Assembly (NCBI RefSeq): GCF_029263155.1
Contig: NZ_JAJCYB010000131.1
Location: 1 to 64,000 of the forward strand
Direction of reading: 5' to 3'
Source: Pseudonocardia sp.
Lineage (GTDB): Bacteria; Actinomycetota; Actinomycetes; Mycobacteriales; Pseudonocardiaceae
Length of the DNA stretch: 64,000 nt
Positions within the stretch are counted from its first letter, which is position 1. Every line of letters begins with the position of its first letter. The position numbers and the translations under genes were made by a program. Under the pieces are notes generated by a model. That model was not told where the DNA came from and did not search any database. It saw only the letters and a program-made list of their open reading frames with translations. Shown here one piece after another: positions 25,601-33,859 of this stretch.

Positions 25601-25806
25601 ACCAGGACCGCGATGTTGCGTTCGGCGTGGTCGGGCGGCCGGTCCCACAGGACGTCGATCAGCACGTCGACCGGGACGAACCGTCCCTCGTGCGCGGCGA
25701 GCACCTTGAGCAGCCGCTGCGCCTGACCCGCGGGCGGTGCGGCGTCGAGGTCGCCCCGGACGTCGAAGGTCCCGAGCAGGGACAGCCTCAGACGATCGGG
25801 CGACAC
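22654..25806 (-). CDS. SARP-type regulator with AAA ATPase and TPR domains
   Basis: A 1050-residue AfsR-like regulator. Residues 1-95 form the OmpR-like winged helix (LRLSLLGTFDVRG, NIAVLVSRLRRALG), 95-250 the bacterial transcription activation domain, and about 270-600 an AAA/NB-ARC-like ATPase with Walker A GEAGIGKSALV near 294-304 and Walker B VLLVIEDLQHA. The rest is tetratricopeptide repeats. The GTG at 25806 is preceded by TAGGAT and 7 nt, fitting a leaderless transcript; the longer frame is antisense to yebC. It converges on the Nit1C acetyltransferase and could be its regulator or an unrelated neighbour. Confidence 0.88.
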   Translation of the reverse strand: MSPDRLRLSLLGTFDVRGDLDAAPPAGQAQRLLKVLAAHEGRFVPVDVLIDVLWDRPPDHAERNIAVLVSRLRRALGRERLDGGPAGYRLVLDERTTVDLFEARDLVVTAEQELAAGRPGPAAAAAERATGLLVGGRPLTEERDAPWTAEVRLFAEHQLRRARRCWWAAAAELGAHRTVVEVTGAALRADPLDEEASRAAMTAHRSAGESGRALLVYRALRTALADQLGVDPSPATQSLFLSILRAENGAPRRPAPRSPDPEPAPLVGRDRELRELLARWADALDGRSEPVLVLGEAGIGKSALVEALAVRAAHGGALVLTGWCREAERSLYLQPLLEAVRGALARLEPQRIRALSGGRLGTLVGLLPEIAARTGPEPYERVSAELEHRRSLEALATLLGGLAEDRPVLLVIEDLQHAGASTVEALHYLATHRDRGRLLVVVTERTSEDPSVAAALRDVAALHEVGPLAEPAVAELVRDSGLAYDVAKLYAWTGGSPLFVTELLRHPGSGTGALAIPGSLHEAVAQRLEHAGEDVATLLAFGAVLGNSFALDDVAAVSGLDVEDCAVRAARALRAGLLAEQGETFRFPNDIVRTVAYDAVPEPIRVSRHRRAARLSDARPETAARHLAAAHDWAEAARAWQLAAHAAHLTFANDEAERLLTDALDTAGRSGERALVAVLRLRRGEIRTELGRHDEARDDHEQALALARDLDDEELEARVLEQLGWTALYARDVLGAVDLAERATQLAESAAAARGALPSATLLLGRVRHWDGDYAAAGAAYARVLDAEPNPGAATTAMALAYQGALLQHQDRFTEARAVLERAAVLCRDTGQFRPLLQTLFFIGLARGDVGDFAGALRSLGRARALIDGYGVSFYRAGIETTTSWLWQELGDVGRAREHAELAVELAHRGGGALELEQELHALLALADCDLLVGRHDDAGARVEAAAPMLEQSLPFRPRATMRLLEMRARFDRSWAEALFEEARTHDSPKYQSLALAHLGRHEAAARVAGRTGSDLLIGRLGAPADRRAARDRIARALPAELRGTYTRLP

Positions 25807-25870
25807 CCCGGGGATCCTATCCCCGCCCGCGCACGGGGCTACGATCGTCGGGATCGGAAGGGGTTCGTGG

Positions 25871-26623
25871 ATGAGTGGCCACTCCAAATGGGCGACGACC
25901 AAGCACAAGAAGGCCGTCATCGACGCCCGGCGCGGCAAGATGTTCGCCAAGTTGATCAAGAACATCGAGGTGGCCGCGCGCACCGGCGGCGGTGACCTCG
26001 ACGGCAACCCCACGCTCTTCGACGCCGTGCAGAAGGCGAAGAAGAGCTCGGTGCCCAACGACAACATCGACCGCGCCGTCAAGCGCGGCTCGGGCCAGGA
26101 CGCCGGCGGGGCCGACTACCAGTCGATCACCTATGAGGGCTACGGCCCCGGCGGGGTCGCGCTGCTCATCGAGTGCCTCAGCGACAACCGCAACCGCGCG
26201 GCCACCGAGGTCCGCATCGCCATGACCCGCAACGGCGGCGCGATGGCCGACCCGGGCTCGGTGGCGTACCTGTTCACGCGCAAGGGCGTGGTGATCGTCC
26301 CGAAGACCGGCGACCTGACCGAGGACGACCTGCTCCTCGCCGTCCTGGACGCGGGGGCGGAGGAGGTCAACGACCTCGGCGAGAGCTTCGAGATCGTCTC
26401 CGAGGCCACCGACCTCGTCGCCGTGCGCACCGCGCTGGTGGACGCCGGCATCGACTACGACTCGGCCGACCCCACCTTCCTGCCGTCGATGAGCATCCCG
26501 CTCGACGCCGACGGCGCCCGCAAGGTGTTCCGGCTGATCGAGGCGCTGGAGGACAGCGACGACGTGCAGAACGTCTACGCCAACTTCGACGTGAGCGACG
26601 ACGTGATGGCCGAGGTGGGCTGA
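25871..26623 (+). CDS. yebC: YebC/TACO1 family protein
   Basis: A 250-residue YebC protein. The opening MSGHSKWATTKHKK and the SSVPNDNIDRAVKRG, YEGYGPGGVA and LTRKGV-like segments are nearly invariant in the family. Members act in transcription regulation and in helping ribosomes through difficult sequences. A TACGAT -10 box lies at 25839-25844 and GGAAGGGG precedes the ATG. In most actinobacteria yebC is followed by ruvC; here ruvC lies 26 kb further on, so this gene marks the left edge of an inserted block. Confidence 0.95.
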   Translation: MSGHSKWATTKHKKAVIDARRGKMFAKLIKNIEVAARTGGGDLDGNPTLFDAVQKAKKSSVPNDNIDRAVKRGSGQDAGGADYQSITYEGYGPGGVALLIECLSDNRNRAATEVRIAMTRNGGAMADPGSVAYLFTRKGVVIVPKTGDLTEDDLLLAVLDAGAEEVNDLGESFEIVSEATDLVAVRTALVDAGIDYDSADPTFLPSMSIPLDADGARKVFRLIEALEDSDDVQNVYANFDVSDDVMAEVG

Positions 26624-26626
26624 GGG

Positions 26627-27052
26627 TCAGGTCACGGCCCGGACCCGCACCCCCGGCAGGTCGCCGACCAGTCGCGACAGGTCGTCCGGATCGCCGGTGA
26701 TCACCACCGACGGCCGGGTGGTGAGGGCCGTCGCGGCGACGAAGGCGTCGACGGCGTGCCGTGAGTCGAGGTCGTGGCGGCCCAGTAACTCCCCGGCGGT
26801 CGTCGCGACGGTGCGATCGGTGTCGACGACGGGCAGCCGGGAGAGGACACGGTCGACCGCCGCTCGACGAGCCGGTGTTCGGGCCACCTCGGCAATGACC
26901 GGCGCCGGCACGCAGGCTCGCCCGCCCATCCGCTCGACCGCGGTAAGGACGGCCTGCGCTCGACGGGCCGACCGTCCACGCTCCCGGGGGAACGCGACCG
27001 CCGAGAGTGCCTCGCTGTCGAGCACCGCGACCACGGGCAGATCAGCCCGCAC
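26627..27052 (-). CDS. vapC: PIN-domain toxin, VapC-like
   Basis: A 141-residue PIN-domain ribonuclease. Acidic metal-binding residues stand at D12 (VAVLDSEAL), E55 (VIAEVART), D102 (HAVDAFVAATAL) and D121 (TGDPDDL), the standard set for VapC. The GTG start overlaps the antitoxin stop by 11 nt, so the pair is translationally coupled. Its own stop lies 4 nt after the yebC stop in the convergent direction. The toxin probably cleaves tRNA or rRNA when freed from its partner; the specific target cannot be read from sequence. Confidence 0.88.
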   Translation of the reverse strand: MRADLPVVAVLDSEALSAVAFPRERGRSARRAQAVLTAVERMGGRACVPAPVIAEVARTPARRAAVDRVLSRLPVVDTDRTVATTAGELLGRHDLDSRHAVDAFVAATALTTRPSVVITGDPDDLSRLVGDLPGVRVRAVT

Positions 27053-27290
27053 GGCGGTGCCCCTCGGTCACGAGTTCCCCCAGCTCGCGCGTGGCGTCCG
27101 CGACCATGTTCTCGTCCGGCGGGCCGAGCTCGACGGCGAGATCGTCCAGCAGCTCGCGAAGCCGGACCCGGTCCAGTTCGTGGCGCAGGGCCGCGGCCAC
27201 GAACGCGCTGACGCCCCGCGGTCCGGCGTGGGAGCGGACCTGGGCGAGCAGCTCGGCATCGACGGTGGCCGAGAACTTGTCGGTGGGCAC
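27042..27290 (-). CDS. vapB: VapB-like antitoxin
   Basis: An 82-residue antitoxin. The N-terminal KFSATVDAELLAQVRSHAGPRGVSAFVAAAL is a ribbon-helix-helix domain; the acidic C-terminal tail would clamp the toxin. I chose the GTG at 27290 because TATGAT on the same strand lies 6 nt upstream, giving a leaderless transcript; a TTG at 27305 would add five residues. It is cotranscribed with vapC. Confidence 0.82.
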   Translation of the reverse strand: MPTDKFSATVDAELLAQVRSHAGPRGVSAFVAAALRHELDRVRLRELLDDLAVELGPPDENMVADATRELGELVTEGHRRAG

Positions 27291-27296
27291 CGCAGG

Positions 27297-27317
27297 ATCA
27301 TACAACTATCCGATAGT
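27297..27317 (-). promoter_or_regulatory. vapBC promoter and operator
   Basis: TATGAT at 27302-27297 (- strand) is a -10 box 6 nt before the vapB GTG. Next to it lies a perfect palindrome, ACTATC-C-GATAGT (27305-27317), well placed to be the site where the VapBC complex represses its own promoter. Confidence 0.6.
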
Positions 27318-27322
27318 GGTGG

Positions 27323-29423
27323 TCAGGGCGATTCGACAGCGGCGATCGCGTCCTCCGCGACGTCGGCGGGCAGGCGGGGGGCCACGCTCGGCTTGAGGCC
27401 CTGCACGATCTCCGCGTAGAAGGCGTCCACGGCCGCGTTCACGCTCGGGATGAAGGCGCGACGCAAGCCGTTGCGCTTCGTCCCGAGCGGCGCACAGAGC
27501 GAGAGTCGGAAGGAACGGACCTCCGCTGCCGGGTCCGGCAGCAGCGCCGCGGCGTTGTCGCGCACGTCCTTCAGCAGCTCGCACGCGGTCTGTTCCCGGC
27601 GGGCGAAGGCGACCTCGACCAGCAGCGTGTTCGGGGCCTCCTTGAGCTGGCGCAGGATCCAGTTGACGCGGCGCGCTCCGGATCCGTCGCTGGGCGCGTC
27701 GACCTCGATGGTGGTCCTGACCTGTCCGGTGCGCAGGTCGGCGGTCACACCCACCACGCCGATGGCCCCGGGGATGCGCAGCGTCGTGTGCAGCGTGCCA
27801 TCGCCTGCGAGCCGGGTGACGGCAGCCTGTTCCCGGGCGGGGAGGTCCTTGGCGATCTTCCGCGGCAACACCGGGACGACCCCCACACCGAGCTGGCTGG
27901 TCAGGCGCAAGCACAGGTGACGGACCAGTTTCTCCCACGAGGTGGTGACCTGACCGATCTTCCGGTCGGTCGCCCGGAGAGTGCCCGCCGCGACGGCCTC
28001 GCGGACCGGTACCCACGCCGCGCCCATGTCGTCGAACCCGGCTGCGCCGGAACGCGGATGCCGGAGGTAGCGGACGAGCTCGGCGAGCAGCCACGCCTGC
28101 AACCGGTCGTCGACGCCACGGTGGGCCAGCTGCATCTGTGCCTCGTGGAGTACTTCCGACCACGAGATGTGATGCAGCGCCACCTTGCGGAGTTTGCGCC
28201 CGTCCACGTCGATCGGGTGCACCCCGCCCGTGGGTGCGAGATCGTTCGACAACGTGATGACCGCGTCGTACCCCCTGTTGACGGGCCAGATCGAGGTAGC
28301 TGTCGACCTGATCGGGTCGCAGGGAACTGGCACCGGTTTTCGTCTCGACCAGTGCGGTCCACACCCGGCCGGCCCGCGCCACCCGGATCACGGCATCGGG
28401 GATCAGGGTGCGCTCGTCGAGGGTGAAAGGCACCTCGAGGTAGGTCTCGATGGTGCCGGCCGGCCCGCCGAACCGGCAGACCAGGGCCCGCCCGAAGTCG
28501 CGGACGGCCATCATCGTCGACATCAGGGTCGAGGTCGCCCGCTTCTCCTGCTCCTCGCCCGTGCCCACGCCGGAGATCGAGAAGAGGCGGGCAGGTTGCC
28601 AGCTCGGGTCTACGGCCAGAGTGAGCGGGGCGAGAGTGGCCGCCGTCGCGCGCTTCTTGCCGGTGCGCACGCCGCGCTTTCGCGTGGCAGGCGCCGGGGT
28701 GGCCGGGTCCGCCGGAGCGGGCGCCTCGACGGCGGGATCCGCGGCCGGAGGCGGTACCTCGACGAGATCGGCCGCCGGGCCGGCCCCGGTCGCGGGCGGG
28801 GTCTCGGCGATCGCGCCGCCCGGCTCGCCGGTGTCTTGCCCGGACCGGGCGGCTTCCTGCCCGGGATCCTCGACGGTGATGCCGTAGTCCGTCGCCAGAC
28901 CGGCGAGTCCGGAGTCCCACCCCTGGCCGACGGCACGGAACTTCCACTCCTCGCCGCGCAGGTAGAACTCACCGAGGACGATCGCGGTCTCGGTGCCGGC
29001 GTCGGCGACGTCGAAGCTCACGGTGGGCCGTCCGGCCGAGTCCAGCAGCACCAGGCCCAGATTCTGGACGTCGCCGAACCCCGCGACGTCCGCGTTGTCC
29101 AGGCTGGCGGCGATCACGACGCACTCGACGTTCGGCGGGAGGGTTTCGAGGTCGATGGACACCCGGTCCTCACCGGCGACGTCATCGGCCCGCTTGCCGA
29201 GCAGGCGCACCGACCCGTCGCCCCCGGCCGGTGCGTTGTAGAAGACGAAGTCCTCGTCCGAACGCACCCGCCCGTCGGAGCCCAGCAGCAGTGCGGACAC
29301 GTCGACGTCGGTGGACCCGTCCGGATCCGACCATCGGACCACGGCCTGCAGCCGACCGTCCGCGATCTCGGAACGGTGTAGCAGGGAAACGTTCGCGCCC
29401 TTGGACAGCGCCTGATCGGCCAC
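27323..29423 (-). pseudogene. TerD-domain protein fused to a PD-(D/E)XK-like nuclease region, frameshifted
   Basis: About 700 codons in two frames. The first part has a TerD domain (about residues 1-165: LSKGANVSLL, DVDVSALLLGSDGRV, FYNAPAGGDG, LGEFYLRGEEWKFRAVGQGW), then a Pro/Ala-rich linker. A nuclease-like core follows (DAVIRVARAGRVWTALVETKTG, with D and E-x-K), then a long C-terminal region. At 28271-28275 a run of five G (coding strand) is one base too long: dropping one G joins DLARQQG to YDAVITLSNDLAP and restores the frame to the stop at 27323. The GTG at 29423 is the likely start. Either a real inactivating mutation or a sequencing error explains the break. Confidence 0.75.
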
Positions 29424-29481
29424 GAACCACGCATCGCTTGCCGCGGCCGAGGAGTTACCGGACGTAGCGTCGGGCGGACGG

Positions 29482-29913
29482 TCAGGGCGTGCGGAAGACC
29501 GCCACCCGGGCCGGGCGGACCGAGCGGCCGGACACCTCCAGGCCGGACTCGAGAAGCGTCGCGACCGTGCGGTCCTGGTCGGGCGACTCGGCGGCCACCA
29601 CCTCCGCCGCCTCCATCTGCGTCCCACGGAACTCGTCGCCGACGCCCGGCGCCACCACCGTGCCACCGCGGCCGACCAGCAGCCGCTCCAGCCCGGCGGC
29701 CATCGCCTCGAACGCGGCCCGCTCGCGCCGGGACCGCGCGGTGGCGGCGCAGGCCAGCGCGTCGACGCGCAGGGCGTGCAGGTCGACCAGCAGCGCGACG
29801 TCCGGGCCGGAGGCCGTGGGCGCGTCGGTGAGCGTGGCCAGCACGGCGGCCTGGCGGGCCAGCGCGCGGGCCACGTCGTCGATCTTGTCGGAGACGTCCT
29901 GCAGCGTGGGCAC
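29482..29913 (-). CDS. GrpE-like nucleotide exchange factor
   Basis: A 143-residue protein with a short coiled-coil start (DVSDKIDDVARALARQAAVL) and a C-terminal part like the GrpE head: ERLLVGRGGTVVAPGVGDEF, then TQMEAAEVVAAESPDQDRTV, then GRSVRPARVAVFR. GrpE releases ADP from Hsp70. It lacks the long N-terminal helix of housekeeping GrpE. It is divergent from the Hsp70-like gene, with only 29 nt between the two starts, which supports pairing. The GTG at 29913 has TACCGT and 6 nt before it, fitting a leaderless transcript. Confidence 0.72.
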   Translation of the reverse strand: MPTLQDVSDKIDDVARALARQAAVLATLTDAPTASGPDVALLVDLHALRVDALACAATARSRRERAAFEAMAAGLERLLVGRGGTVVAPGVGDEFRGTQMEAAEVVAAESPDQDRTVATLLESGLEVSGRSVRPARVAVFRTP

Positions 29914-29942
29914 GGACCGACGGTATCGCTAGTCTCGCGCCC

Positions 29943-31625
29943 GTGGCCGTCCACGGTATCGATCTCGGCACCACGAACTCCGCCATCGCCCGCACCGGGC
30001 CCGACGGGCGGCCGCAGGTGTTGGCCGGGATGTCCGGGAAGCCGACCACGCCGTCGGTGGTGCTGTTCGCCTCGCCCGGCGAGCACGTCGTGGGGGAGGG
30101 GGCGCGGCGCGAGGCCCGCCTGGACCCCGAGCACGTGTGCGCGCTGGTCAAGCGCCGCATGGGCGACGCGCAGTGGCGGTTCGTGGCGCACGGCAAGCCG
30201 TGGTCGGCGCCCGCGGTGTCCTCGCTGATCCTCCGGTCGCTGGTGGCCGACGCCGGGTTCGCGACCGGGGAGACGCCGGGCGCCGCGGTGATCACGGTGC
30301 CCGCCTGGTTCGGCGACGAGGAGCGCCGCGCCACCGTGCTCGCCGGCACCTATGCCGGCCTCGACGTCGTCGACGTGCTGTCCGAACCGATCGCCGCCGC
30401 GCTCGCCTACGGGTTCGGCCGCCTCGACGGGTCCCCGGAGCTGGCGAAGGGGCCCGCGCACGAGACCGTGCTCGTCTACGACCTCGGCGGAGGCACCTTC
30501 GACGCCACCGTGATCGAGCTGGCCGACCGCCGCATCTCCGTGCTCGCGGTGGAGGGCGACCACCAGCTCGGCGGCGCCGACTGGGACGAGCGTGTCGCGC
30601 TGCACCTGGCCCGCCGCTTCTGCGCGGAGAACCCCGACGCCGAGGACCCCCTCGACGACTCCGCGGGCGCGCAGGCGCTCGTGCTGGCCGCCGAGCGGGC
30701 CAAACACCAGCTCTCCGACGTCGAGCGCACCGACGTCGTCGTCACCCACGACGGCGCCCGCGCCACCGTCACCCTCACCCGCGACGAGCTGGAGGAGATG
30801 ACGGCGCCGCTGCTGCGCCGCACCGTCGACCTGACCCGCGCCTGCCTGGTCGAGGCCACCCGCCGCGGCGTGCCGCGCGTCGACCGCGTGCTGCTCGTCG
30901 GCGGCTCGTCGCGCATGCCCGCCGTCGCCGACGCCCTGCTCACCGAGCTCGATCTCGATGCCCGGCTGCACGACCCGGACCTCGCCGTGGCCCGGGGCGC
31001 CGCGCTGTACGGGGAGAAGAAGGAGCTGGAGCGCATGGTCGCAGCCGACCTGCGCACCCGCGGGCGGCTGCGCGACGGCGCCCCGTTGGAGGACGCCGCC
31101 GACGCCGACCTGGACGGCGCCTGCCGCCGGGTCGCCGACGCCTACGCGGTGCCGCTCGCGCAGGTCCGCCGCGCCGTGGAGATCCGCGTCGACACCGTGG
31201 TGTCCCGCGGGTTCGGGGTGCTCGCCGTCAACTCCGCGGCCGGCCGGCTGGAGCCGACGTGGCTGGTGCACCGCAACGACCGGCTCCCGATCCGCACCAG
31301 CCGCAGCTTCGGCACGATGCGGGCCGACCAGTCCGAGATCCAGGTGACGGTCGTCGAGCAGCAGGGGCAGGCCGAGTCGTCGCGGCCCGAGGACGCGAAG
31401 GTGCTCGTCGTCGGTGACATCACCGGCATCCCGCCCGGCTACGACGAGGGTGCCGAGGTGCGGGTGACCTTCGAGATGGGCTTCGACGGGGTGCTGCACG
31501 TCACCGCGTTCCACGTCGACGCCGACATCCCGCTGACGCTGACCGCCACGACCGGCGCCACGCTGTCGCAGGCCGAGGTGGCGCGGGAGCGCGACCAGCT
31601 CGGGAAGCAGCGGCGCCGTGGCTGA
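29943..31625 (+). CDS. Hsp70 (DnaK)-like chaperone
   Basis: A 560-residue Hsp70 paralogue. The ATPase domain has GIDLGTTNSAIA, SEPIAAALAYGFG, VLVYDLGGGTFDATVIELA and VLLVGGSSRMPAV in order. A shortened substrate-binding region with VNSAAGRLEPTWLVHRNDRLP and IQVTVVEQQGQ follows, and the C-terminal lid is mostly missing, so it is not the housekeeping DnaK. The GTG at 29943 is preceded by TAGTCT and 7 nt (leaderless). It overlaps the next gene by 8 nt. Its GrpE-like partner is divergent, and the surrounding genes are TerD-type stress proteins. Confidence 0.9.
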   Translation: MAVHGIDLGTTNSAIARTGPDGRPQVLAGMSGKPTTPSVVLFASPGEHVVGEGARREARLDPEHVCALVKRRMGDAQWRFVAHGKPWSAPAVSSLILRSLVADAGFATGETPGAAVITVPAWFGDEERRATVLAGTYAGLDVVDVLSEPIAAALAYGFGRLDGSPELAKGPAHETVLVYDLGGGTFDATVIELADRRISVLAVEGDHQLGGADWDERVALHLARRFCAENPDAEDPLDDSAGAQALVLAAERAKHQLSDVERTDVVVTHDGARATVTLTRDELEEMTAPLLRRTVDLTRACLVEATRRGVPRVDRVLLVGGSSRMPAVADALLTELDLDARLHDPDLAVARGAALYGEKKELERMVAADLRTRGRLRDGAPLEDAADADLDGACRRVADAYAVPLAQVRRAVEIRVDTVVSRGFGVLAVNSAAGRLEPTWLVHRNDRLPIRTSRSFGTMRADQSEIQVTVVEQQGQAESSRPEDAKVLVVGDITGIPPGYDEGAEVRVTFEMGFDGVLHVTAFHVDADIPLTLTATTGATLSQAEVARERDQLGKQRRRG

Positions 31626-33705
31626 GTCCGGCTCCGGGGCGTTCGACCCCAACGACTACCGCAAGCGCGTGCTCGCGGCCGTCGAGAAGCGCGGCGGCCC
31701 CGGGACGTCGGATCCGTTCGAGCTCTACGACCTTCCCGTCTCCGACGACCTGGACGACGCGTTCGTGGCCGGGCGGGTCGCCGAGGTCTGGGGTGCCTGG
31801 CAGCGCCAGCGCGACCACCCCAAGTACCGCGTGCTCGTCGCGCTCCTGGTGGACGGGCACGACGCCCGGTCGGCCGAGCTGCTCGACGCCGGTCGGCGGC
31901 GCACCGCGGCGGCACGGGTGCGGGCGCAGCGCGAGCAGCGCGACTCCGCCCGTTTCGCCCTGCTCGACGCGGCGGTGTCGCGGCTGGTGGCCCGCCACCG
32001 CGGGCTGCCCGCCGACAAGGTCGAGGGCCTGCACGAGGTCGGGGCGCTGGCCGGGCTCACCCGCGACGAGGTGACGGCCCGGCTGCGCCGCCACAAGCTG
32101 ATCGACGGGGCACCCGCGGAGCCCGACCCCGGCATCGGTGTCGAGCGCCGCCGCCAGGTGCGCGCCCTGCTCGACGAGCTGGGCCGGCTCACCGACACCC
32201 CCGCCCCGTCGACCCTGCTGGCGCTGCTGGAGCTCGACCCCGCGGCGTCCGAGCAGCAGATCCGGGCCCGCGCCGCGGCGTGGCGGTCGCGGGCGCGGGA
32301 ACTGCCCCCCGCGCGGCTGCGGTCGGTGCTCGACGAGCTGCTCGTGCACGTCGCGGAACTGCTCGAACCCGGCCGGTCCGCCGTGGAGGCCTACCTCGAC
32401 GCGGTGACCGCCGACGTCACCGAGCACCTGCGGCCCCGGGTGCGGGCCGCCGTGCTGGTGGAGGACCGGCTCGTCGCCGACGACCACGCGCACCTGCTCG
32501 CCGAGGCCGTCTCCCTGGGCCTCGACGACGCCCGCGCCCGGGCGGTGCTCGCCGCGATCGCCGCCGAGCTGGGCGCGCCGGTCGACACGGCCACCGGCAG
32601 GCCCGCCGCCCCGCCCGGCCCGACCCCGCCCGCCCCGGCAGAGCCGGCGCCGGAGCGCGCGTGGGAGGCGCCGCTGAAGGCGGCCAGGGCCGCCCTGCGG
32701 GCCGCCCGGCCCGTGCAGGCGCAGCGCCTGGTCCGCGAGGCGCAGCAGCTGCTGGGCGAGGCGGAGCGGGCCGGCTCGGACGGCGTCACCCCGGTGCGGG
32801 CCGTCGCCGACGAGATCGACGCGGTGCTGGCCGACGCCGCCCTGCGCTGGAAGGCGGCCGGTGCCGCGCTCGCGGCCCGCCGGTGGACCGAGGCCCTGGA
32901 CCAGCTCGACCACCTGCACCGCGCCGCCGCGGACGTGCCCGACCCGCAGGGCGGCGACCTCGACCGGCACCGGGCCCGGGCCGCCGAGGCGGTCCGCCGC
33001 GCCGACGACGCCACCGCCGCGGCCCTGGCCGGCCCCGCCGCCGAGCGGGCCGCGGCGCTCGGCGCCGTCCTCGACGCCTGTCCCGGTCACCCGGCCGCCG
33101 CGGCCGCGCTGGCCGCGATCCCCGTCGAGCCGCCCGCCTGGGTCCGGGCCGCCCGCGACGACCGCGGCGACGTCCTCGTCGTCTGGGAGCCCTCGCCCAC
33201 GCCCGGTGTCGGCTACAAGGTGTCGAGGCTGCGACCCGACGGCGCCTGGCACGTCGTCGGGCGCGTCGCCGCCACCACGGTCGTCGACGGCGGCGCGCCC
33301 CCGGCCGTCGAGGCCCCCGTCTACGCGGTCGCGGCCGTCGCGGGCGGGCGGGCGTCGGCGGCCACCCGCTCCGACGAGCAGACCGTGCCCGACGAGCAGA
33401 CCGTGCCCGACGCGGGGCCGGACGTTGCGCACGAGGCCGCCTCGCAGCCGGCCGTCCCGTCCGCTCCCACCGACGTGCGGGCGCGGCGGCGGCCCGACGG
33501 CACCGTCGTCGTGTCGTGGAACGGGCCCGACGGTGCCGAGTTCCGGGTCCGCTGCCGGATGCCCGACGGCCGCTGGCGGGTGGTGGGCCGCACCCGTGCC
33601 CGGACGCTCGAGGACGGCGGCGCACCGGCTGGGACGCTGCCCGAGTACGCGGTCAGCGCGGCGGCGGGCGGCGAGCGCACGGCCGAGGTGCCCTCCACGG
33701 GGTGA
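31618..33705 (+). CDS. Hsp70-associated protein with two C-terminal Fn3-like repeats
   Basis: A 695-residue, Ala/Arg-rich, mostly helical protein coupled to the Hsp70-like gene by an 8-nt overlap. The N-terminal DPFELYDLPVSDDLDDAFVA and a conserved-looking AVSRLVARHRGLPADKVEGL segment suggest a J-protein-like or client-scaffold role, but I see no HPD motif. Two similar beta-rich repeats end the protein: VLVVWEPSPTPGVGYKVSRL near 520 and VVVSWNGPDGAEFRVRCRM near 630, both followed by a W-(H/R)-V-V-G-R strand and EDGG or VDGG. These look like fibronectin-III-like domains. Function unknown; partnership with the chaperone is inferred from overlap. Confidence 0.75.
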   Translation: MAESGSGAFDPNDYRKRVLAAVEKRGGPGTSDPFELYDLPVSDDLDDAFVAGRVAEVWGAWQRQRDHPKYRVLVALLVDGHDARSAELLDAGRRRTAAARVRAQREQRDSARFALLDAAVSRLVARHRGLPADKVEGLHEVGALAGLTRDEVTARLRRHKLIDGAPAEPDPGIGVERRRQVRALLDELGRLTDTPAPSTLLALLELDPAASEQQIRARAAAWRSRARELPPARLRSVLDELLVHVAELLEPGRSAVEAYLDAVTADVTEHLRPRVRAAVLVEDRLVADDHAHLLAEAVSLGLDDARARAVLAAIAAELGAPVDTATGRPAAPPGPTPPAPAEPAPERAWEAPLKAARAALRAARPVQAQRLVREAQQLLGEAERAGSDGVTPVRAVADEIDAVLADAALRWKAAGAALAARRWTEALDQLDHLHRAAADVPDPQGGDLDRHRARAAEAVRRADDATAAALAGPAAERAAALGAVLDACPGHPAAAAALAAIPVEPPAWVRAARDDRGDVLVVWEPSPTPGVGYKVSRLRPDGAWHVVGRVAATTVVDGGAPPAVEAPVYAVAAVAGGRASAATRSDEQTVPDEQTVPDAGPDVAHEAASQPAVPSAPTDVRARRRPDGTVVVSWNGPDGAEFRVRCRMPDGRWRVVGRTRARTLEDGGAPAGTLPEYAVSAAAGGERTAEVPSTG

Positions 33706-33859
33706 GCCGCGACCGTCGACGGGCGGCGGGACGACCGGCACCGTCGGGTCCGGTGTCGACTGCGGCACACTGGACGGCGCGCCCGTCCCCCGTGGATCAC
33801 CACCGTCTACCGTGGCGGCGCACGCCCGCACATCGACAGGGGAACAGGATCACCAGGAC

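Noticed and set aside
29943..31625. Housekeeping dnaK operon
   Set aside because: The protein is short with most of the lid missing, GrpE is divergent and reduced, and no dnaJ or hspR gene follows.
30476..33831. Long leftward frames across the Hsp70 and 695-residue genes
   Set aside because: They are antisense to genes with clear motifs and show only GC-skewed repetitive composition; the leftward TerD gene starts only at 29423.
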